DNA from: an uncultured Eubacteriales bacterium
GTDB taxonomy: Bacteria; Bacillota; Clostridia; Oscillospirales; Acutalibacteraceae
Direction of reading: 5' to 3'
Assembly: GCA_900315465.1 (NCBI GenBank)
Contig: OMZF01000081.1
Coordinates: 1 to 51,863, forward strand
DNA length: 51,863 bases
The translations under genes and the position numbers were made by a program. Of this stretch, positions 46,633 through 51,863 are shown piece after piece. Position 1 is the stretch's first letter; every line of letters starts with the position of its first letter. Below the pieces are notes generated by a model, which was not told the DNA's origin, did no database searches, and saw only the letters and a list, made by a program, of their open reading frames with translations.

Positions 46633-47850
46633 ATGATGACAGATAAAGAACTTGCTGAAATAAAAAAGCGTTTCAGACCTGACAGAAATAACATCACATC
46701 GGTCACAGGCTGTTTTGTAACATCTTCAAAGGAAATACTCAGCCGTTTTAAGATACCTGTATCCACACTGCTTGACGAACAAAAAGAATGGCTGATGAAG
46801 CTCCTGAAAAAATCTGTAACAGGTTCATACGGAAGAAATCTTCAGAATATAGATTTTTCAAATGAACAGGTAGAAAACGGAGAAGAACATAAACTTCTTA
46901 TGCAGCTGAGGGAAAGCAGTCTTGAGGATGAAGAAGTGCTTACAAAATTTTATGAAAAGATAATATCATCATTTATTACAGATGAAAGTTATCTGATACT
47001 GCTTGCATATGACCCTTATGATGTTCCGTCATTTTCAAAGAACGATGAAGATACAGATGATTCAACAGAGATGTTCCGTTATATTGTGTGCAGTATTTGT
47101 CCAATAAAGATGACAAGATCATCACTCGGTTTTTCGACCATCAAAAATACTTTCAGCAATATAGGAGCTGAAAGTTCGGTATGTCAGCCCAAGGTAGGCT
47201 TTATGTTTCCGGGTTTTGAAGACAGAAAGACCAATATATACAGTGCTGTATTCTACACAGGCAGTACAAAAGAAACATATCCCGAGGTACTTGAAACGAT
47301 TTTCGGAGCAACTGCCCAGATGGCACCGGAGGAACAGAAGGAAACATTCTGTAATCTTGTGGCAGAGTCATCAACAGGTGAGGGAAGAAGCCTTGAATTT
47401 GTTCAGTCCGTTCAGAATATGATCTCAGATATGATGACTGAGCATAAGGAAAGCAAAGACCCTGAGCCTCTTTTGCTTGATAAAAATGATGTAAAGAGAG
47501 TTCTGAGAACATGCGGAGCAGATGAACAGGAAATGGAGAATTTTGACGAAAGATTTGAAAGCGGATTTGGTGAATCAGCAGAAATTCCGCCCCAGAATAT
47601 AATAAACCCAAAACAGTTTGAACTCAAAAATTCTTATCTGTCACTGAAAGTCGATCCACAATATAGTTTCATGGTCGAAACGAAAGTAGTAGACGGAACG
47701 AAATATGTGATGATCCGTGCAGATGAAGGAGTACAGCTCAATGGTATTTCCATACATTTTGACGGAGAAGAGCCGTCTATTCTGTCAAGATTGAGTGAAG
47801 GAATAGAAGATACAGCAGCTACCACAGCAACATCGGATAATAACGAATAA
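46633..47850 (+). CDS. DUF4317 family protein
   Basis: A 405-residue protein with the family start (KELAEIKKRFRPDRNNITSV followed by TGCFV). It is soluble, acidic, with no signal peptide or membrane segment. The function of DUF4317, which is common in Clostridia, is unknown. It has its own promoter and terminator, so it is monocistronic. A second ATG directly follows the first; either could be used with GGGAGAG. Confidence 0.85.
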   Translation: MMTDKELAEIKKRFRPDRNNITSVTGCFVTSSKEILSRFKIPVSTLLDEQKEWLMKLLKKSVTGSYGRNLQNIDFSNEQVENGEEHKLLMQLRESSLEDEEVLTKFYEKIISSFITDESYLILLAYDPYDVPSFSKNDEDTDDSTEMFRYIVCSICPIKMTRSSLGFSTIKNTFSNIGAESSVCQPKVGFMFPGFEDRKTNIYSAVFYTGSTKETYPEVLETIFGATAQMAPEEQKETFCNLVAESSTGEGRSLEFVQSVQNMISDMMTEHKESKDPEPLLLDKNDVKRVLRTCGADEQEMENFDERFESGFGESAEIPPQNIINPKQFELKNSYLSLKVDPQYSFMVETKVVDGTKYVMIRADEGVQLNGISIHFDGEEPSILSRLSEGIEDTAATTATSDNNE

Positions 47851-47857
47851 TAATTTT

Positions 47858-47891
47858 ACCGTCCTGATTTTTTTCGGGGCGGTATTTTTTT
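47858..47891 (+). terminator. Terminator after the DUF4317 gene
   Basis: ACCGTCC (47858-47864) pairs with GGGCGGT (47877-47883; one wobble), followed by ATTTTTTT. Confidence 0.75.
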
Positions 47892-48237
47892 CAATCAGAA
47901 ATGTGCGATCAGTGTCGATTACTGAGGTAATTCGGATACTAAAAAACGAACCTTGACAAAGAATTTTTTATGTAAAGAATTAACAAAAATACAAGTGGGT
48001 AATTATGCACATAAATGATTATTGTATGTAAAAATATCATGTCATTTTCACGATTTTGTTCAAAATGTATGATTGACGATATTTATAATTCGAGAACAAC
48101 TAATTTGTACAAAATAAATATTTTATCTAAAATTATATGTAATTATAAACAATGTTAAATATATGTCTGATGTATAAATTTGCCAACAAAAATTTTTAAT
48201 TTTAAAAATATTACAAAATTATGAACAAAAAACTTAC

Positions 48238-48266
48238 TTTACAAAATACAATGTTTGATATAAAAT
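48238..48266 (+). promoter_or_regulatory. Candidate amylase promoter
   Basis: TTTACA (48238-48243) and TAAAAT (48261-48266), spacer 17, give a leader of about 110 bases. Confidence 0.45.
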
Positions 48267-48381
48267 TAACCTAAGGAAGTTCGTTTTGGGACTTGGCTGT
48301 AAAAAACAGAACGGAGGTGTTGTGAAAAATAATCGGAAGGGAAACTTAAAAATCAAAACAAAGAAAGGAATGATTTGCTTA

Positions 48382-51300
48382 ATGAGTCGATTTGAAAAAA
48401 TCAAAAAAGCCGTAAAAAGAACTACGGCACTCGCACTGTCCTCACTTATGGCTGCAACCTGCGTAAATGCGTCAGTTCTGACAGCAAATGCAGCTGCAAG
48501 CACACTCAGTAACGAAGAAAGAGGAGTAATCTTTGCAAACACAAGAACAGATTTCAGAGATGAATCCATTTACTTCGTTATGACTACCAGATTCTACAAC
48601 GGTGACACCAGCAATGATACACAGTGCTGGGAGGTTGACCCTGAATCAGGTACTTATAAGGCAAACTACGAGGCTGATGATCCAGCATGGAGGGGTGATT
48701 TCAAAGGTCTTATCGAGAAACTTGACTATATTAAGGCTCTTGGTTTCTCTGCTGTGTGGATCACACCTGTTGTTGAAAACTGCTCAGGTTATGACTATCA
48801 TGGATATCATGCACTCAATTTCAAAAAGGTTGACCCGAGATATGAATCATCTGACTGCACATATCAGGATCTTATCGATGCAGTTCACGGCAAAGGCATG
48901 AAGCTTATTCAGGATGTTGTTTACAACCACAGCGGTAACTTTGGTGAAACAAATCTTTGTAATATGTTTGTAAAGGAAGGCGATCTTAGCAAGTATACCT
49001 GCCTTAAGCTTGCTCCGAATTCCCCTCTTCCAAGTGATTATTTCAGTCTTACTCCCAGTCAGCAATATCAGACACGTCTGAAAATGATGAAGGATCCAAA
49101 TTATGATATTAATAATTATTATCATCATGAACCTAATTTCAACTGGGACGATTATACCTGTCAGATAGCTCAGATTGCGGATGACTGTGTAGATCTTAAT
49201 ACAGAGAACCCTCTTGTTTATAATTATCTTGTTGAGGCTTATTCCAACTATATAAAAATGGGTGTAGATGCATTCCGTGTTGATACAGTACGTCACATTT
49301 CACGTCTTACACTTAACAAGGCATTCAACCAGCAGCTTATCGCAGCTTCAAAAACACCCGAAGCTGTAGCAAACAGAAATGGCTATGACTTCTTTATGTT
49401 CGGTGAAGTATGCTGCCGTCATACAGGCGGTGTATGGTATCGTGATAATCCGGGTATGTCCACTCCTTTCTATACATGGAAGGAATCAAAGGATTATGCA
49501 TGGAGCGAAGATCCTGCCGATTGGGAAACAAACTATAATTCATCTATCCAGTGTTCAAAAGATAATGCTAATAACATTGGAGAACAGCCCACAAGTAATA
49601 ATGCATTTCTAAACGGCAATGAATATCATACTCCCGATTACAGCAAGTTCTCAGGACTTAGTACGATTGACTTTCCGATGCATTGGTGTTTCAGAGAAGC
49701 AAGCGGTGCATTCAACATGGCTCTCGGCGGCGACAAGTATTATAACGACTGTACATGGAACGTAACTTATGTTGATTCACACGACTATGCTCCCGATAAT
49801 GCTCCTGAAAATCAGCGTTTTTCAGGAAGTCAGGACACATGGGCAGAAAACCTTTCACTTATCTTCACATTCCGTGGTATTCCTTGTATTTACTACGGCT
49901 CTGAGATTGAGTTCCAGAAGGGGCAGCTCATAGATAAGGGGCCGCTTATCAAACTTTCAGAATCAGGACGTGCATACTTCGGGGATTATCTCGAAGGAGA
50001 TATAGTAACAAGCGACTTTACAGTATTTAACGCAAGCGGTAATGTTGCAGAAACTCTCAAACACCCCCTTGCACAGCACATCATCAGACTTAACCGTATC
50101 CGTCAGGCAATCCCTGCCCTCAGAAAAGGTCAGTATTCAACTGATGGATGCAGCGGCAGCTTCGCATTCAAGAGACGTTATACAGGCAACGGTGTAAACA
50201 GCTTTGCACTTGTATGTATTTCAGGCGGAGCAACATTCTCAGGTATTCCGAACGGCACATATGTTGATGCTGTAACCGGCGACACAAAGACAGTATCAAA
50301 CGGCACACTTACTGCAACTTGCTCAGGCAAGGGTAACCTCAGAGTTTATGTACTTAACGGTCCGGGCAGAATAGTTCCTAATGGTGCATATATTACAGAC
50401 GGCGGTTCAGCTGAACTTATCGGCAATGCAAATGTAAATGTTGTAAAGCCTACAGGTATCAGCCTCAGCTCAACAAGTGCTACAGTAAGAGAAGCTGAAA
50501 CAGTTTCTCTCAAAGCAACAGTAGCACCTTCAAATGCAACAAACAAGATAGTTACATGGACATCAAGCAACACTTCAGTTGCAACAGTATCAGGTGGTAC
50601 TGTAACAGGTATATCAAAGGGTACAGCCAAGATCACAGCCAAGACATGGAACGGATTTGAAGCTACCTGTACAGTAACAGTAACCGAAAACACAAGCATT
50701 ATAAAGCCCACAGGCATTACAATGACAACACAATCACTTGAACTTATTGAGGGTGAAACAGGAAATCTTTCCGCAACAGTAGCACCTTCAAACGCAACAA
50801 ACAAGACAATAACATGGACATCAGGCGACACCACAATTGCTACTGTAAACGCATCAGGTCAGGTTACAGCAGTAAAAGAGGGTACAGTAACTATCACAGC
50901 AGCGACATTCAACGGTTACAAAGCAACAGCAACAGTAACAGTAACTCCCAAGCAGTTCAAGACTATCGACCACGGTGTATATTTTGAAAAGCCGTCAGGC
51001 TGGTCAAATGCGTATGTTTACCTGTTTGATTCGGCAACGAATTCAACAGTAGGAGCAAGCTGGCCAGGTACAAAGATGACGGATATGGGTGAAGATATTT
51101 ACTGTTATGAATATTCCAATCCCACATCAACATTGATGCTTGTATTCAATAGTGGTGATGGCAAACAGACAGCAGACCTCGAATATGTAGACTGCGGTTA
51201 TTATACACAGGCAGGCTACAAGAAGACTATCGAGAAACAAGATAATGTAGATGTTACTTCTGTAAGCGTAAGTAAATCAAGCGTATCTGTTAAGAAAGGC

Positions 51301-51863
51301 GAAACAGCTACGGTTACAGCAACAGTATCACCTTCAAATGCAACAAACAAAACAATCACATGGACAAGCTCAAATACATCTGTAGCTACTGTTTCAGGCG
51401 GCGTTATCACAGGTGTTAAGGCTGGTACAGCAACAATTACAGCTAAGTCAAACAACGGTAAGACTGCAACAGTTTCAGTAACTGTTACAGAGGATTCAGT
51501 AGTAACAGCACTTGCAAACAACTCAACGATAAGTGCAACATCAGTTGCAGCAGGCGGCACAATTAAGCTTACAGCTAAGGCTACAGGCGGTACAAGTCCG
51601 TACCTTTACACATATCGTTACAGAAAGAGCGGAGCTTCTTCCTGGACGACATTAGGCTCTTCAAATGTATCCGGTACAACAAAGAGTTTCTCAATAGCAG
51701 CAGCAGGCACATATGAAGTAGCAGTGCTTATCAAGGATTCTACATTAAAGGTTGTTTCAAAAGTGTTTAATGTAACAGTAGGTTCATCTTCAGCACTTGC
51801 AAACAACTCAACAATCAGTGCAACATCAGTTGCAGCAGGCGGCACAATTAAGCTTACAGCTAA
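48382..51863 (+). CDS. Secreted GH13 alpha-amylase with Ig-like and CBM26 domains, 3' end missing
   Basis: 1160 residues are visible and the frame is open at the window edge. A signal peptide (positive start, hydrophobic ALALSSLMAAT, cleavage near TANA-AA, residues 34-39) precedes a GH13 catalytic domain with DVVYNH (178-183), the nucleophile Asp301 in FRVDTVRH, the acid Glu342 in FGEV and Asp468 in VDSHD. Two bacterial Ig-like (Big_2) domains follow (~688-770, ~773-855), then a CBM26 starch-binding module (~865-945, KPSGWSNAYVYLFD), a third Ig-like domain (~958-1037) and 95-residue repeats from 1043. A start at GTG 48322 with GGAGGT is an alternative. A dockerin or cell-wall signal may lie beyond the window. 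Confidence 0.93.
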   Translation, partial: MSRFEKIKKAVKRTTALALSSLMAATCVNASVLTANAAASTLSNEERGVIFANTRTDFRDESIYFVMTTRFYNGDTSNDTQCWEVDPESGTYKANYEADDPAWRGDFKGLIEKLDYIKALGFSAVWITPVVENCSGYDYHGYHALNFKKVDPRYESSDCTYQDLIDAVHGKGMKLIQDVVYNHSGNFGETNLCNMFVKEGDLSKYTCLKLAPNSPLPSDYFSLTPSQQYQTRLKMMKDPNYDINNYYHHEPNFNWDDYTCQIAQIADDCVDLNTENPLVYNYLVEAYSNYIKMGVDAFRVDTVRHISRLTLNKAFNQQLIAASKTPEAVANRNGYDFFMFGEVCCRHTGGVWYRDNPGMSTPFYTWKESKDYAWSEDPADWETNYNSSIQCSKDNANNIGEQPTSNNAFLNGNEYHTPDYSKFSGLSTIDFPMHWCFREASGAFNMALGGDKYYNDCTWNVTYVDSHDYAPDNAPENQRFSGSQDTWAENLSLIFTFRGIPCIYYGSEIEFQKGQLIDKGPLIKLSESGRAYFGDYLEGDIVTSDFTVFNASGNVAETLKHPLAQHIIRLNRIRQAIPALRKGQYSTDGCSGSFAFKRRYTGNGVNSFALVCISGGATFSGIPNGTYVDAVTGDTKTVSNGTLTATCSGKGNLRVYVLNGPGRIVPNGAYITDGGSAELIGNANVNVVKPTGISLSSTSATVREAETVSLKATVAPSNATNKIVTWTSSNTSVATVSGGTVTGISKGTAKITAKTWNGFEATCTVTVTENTSIIKPTGITMTTQSLELIEGETGNLSATVAPSNATNKTITWTSGDTTIATVNASGQVTAVKEGTVTITAATFNGYKATATVTVTPKQFKTIDHGVYFEKPSGWSNAYVYLFDSATNSTVGASWPGTKMTDMGEDIYCYEYSNPTSTLMLVFNSGDGKQTADLEYVDCGYYTQAGYKKTIEKQDNVDVTSVSVSKSSVSVKKGETATVTATVSPSNATNKTITWTSSNTSVATVSGGVITGVKAGTATITAKSNNGKTATVSVTVTEDSVVTALANNSTISATSVAAGGTIKLTAKATGGTSPYLYTYRYRKSGASSWTTLGSSNVSGTTKSFSIAAAGTYEVAVLIKDSTLKVVSKVFNVTVGSSSALANNSTISATSVAAGGTIKLTA
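51508..51863 (+). repeat. Tandem 285-base repeats in the amylase tail
   Basis: The segments 51508-51578 and 51793-51863 match at 69 of 71 bases, a period of 285 bases or 95 codons. Each copy starts ALANNSTISATSVAAGG. The one complete copy contains a tyrosine-rich stretch (PYLYTYRYRKSG) similar to triple-tyrosine or Ig-like modules. The array continues past the window. Confidence 0.9.

Larger units (their letters stand above)
47851..48381. other. 531-base region upstream of the amylase gene
   Basis: After a terminator at 47858-47891 the region is strongly AT-rich and carries no supported gene. A promoter is proposed at 48238-48266. Near 48313 GGAGGT stands before an in-frame GTG (48322), an alternative amylase start. 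No catabolite-responsive element was recognised by eye. Confidence 0.55.

Noticed and set aside
47892-48237. Possible TTGACA promoter near 47954 and other AT-rich boxes
   Set aside because: TTGACA is present, but the -10 at the correct spacing is poor. Boxes of this type are expected by chance in AT-rich DNA.
50346-51845. Long minus-strand open frames opposite the amylase (for example 50346-50834, 51216-51560, 51618-51845)
   Set aside because: They are antisense shadows of repetitive Thr/Ala/Val-rich coding sequence; two share the same start because the repeat is duplicated. They have no ribosome binding sites.
1-51863. CRISPR arrays, tRNA or rRNA genes, prophage or insertion sequence genes
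   Set aside because: No regularly spaced direct repeats, cloverleaf-like sequences with CCA-type ends, rRNA segments, transposases or integrases were recognised in the window.

Overview
The window looks like a chromosomal segment of a low-G+C, spore-lineage Firmicute, most likely a Ruminococcus-like member of the Oscillospiraceae. The reasons are AT-rich DNA with strong GGAGG-type ribosome binding sites, a tRNA-sensing T-box in front of trp genes, the Clostridia-type xseA-xseB-ispA-dxs-tlyA-nadK-argR-recN gene order, a sporulation sigma-K gene, DUF4317 and CmpB-type membrane proteins, a BspA-like leucine-rich repeat protein, and a secreted starch-degrading GH13 amylase with CBM26 and Ig-like domains. 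The species cannot be fixed from the sequence alone.

Layout. 1-3842 is a small minus-strand accessory region: the start of an LtrA-like membrane protein, a palindromic dispersed repeat, an ASCH protein, an orphan AAA+ ATPase, and a flavin reductase/SDR/small-protein operon. 3843-12316 is the arginine regulon (argG, argH, argC, argJ, argB, argD, argF) behind a promoter with a candidate ArgR operator; the absence of argA/argE and the presence of argJ suggest the cyclic acetyl-recycling pathway. 12374-28607 is a long run of plus-strand housekeeping genes: Holliday-junction processing (ruvC, ruvA, ruvB), exonuclease VII, isoprenoid precursors (ispA, dxs), tlyA, nadK, the arginine repressor argR, recN, a HIT protein, comEC, holA, an RNase M5-like Toprim protein and RNase Z. 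feoA-feoB lie on the opposite strand and converge on RNase Z with overlapping stop codons.

30950-37769 is a complete tryptophan operon, trpEGDCFBA, with a consensus promoter, a T-box leader carrying a UGG specifier, and a strong terminator. 37792-42960 holds the most unusual locus: a 39-codon ORF that resembles the N-terminal cap of an LRR protein, a DUF2201/VWA protein, a MoxR-type AAA+ ATPase, and a full 17-repeat LRR protein with no signal peptide. 43021-47850 contains L-lactate dehydrogenase, uninterrupted pro-sigma-K, a second copy of the dispersed repeat, a CmpB-like membrane protein overlapping an HD hydrolase, and DUF4317. The window ends inside a large secreted amylase whose C-terminal half is repeat-rich.

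Several start codons were moved from the longest open frame because the apparent upstream start lies in the Shine-Dalgarno sequence or lacks one (argH, argD, xseA, xseB, tlyA, nadK, argR, rnz, trpA, the VWA gene, the HD gene and the CmpB gene). Genes were identified by reading motifs; no database search was possible.
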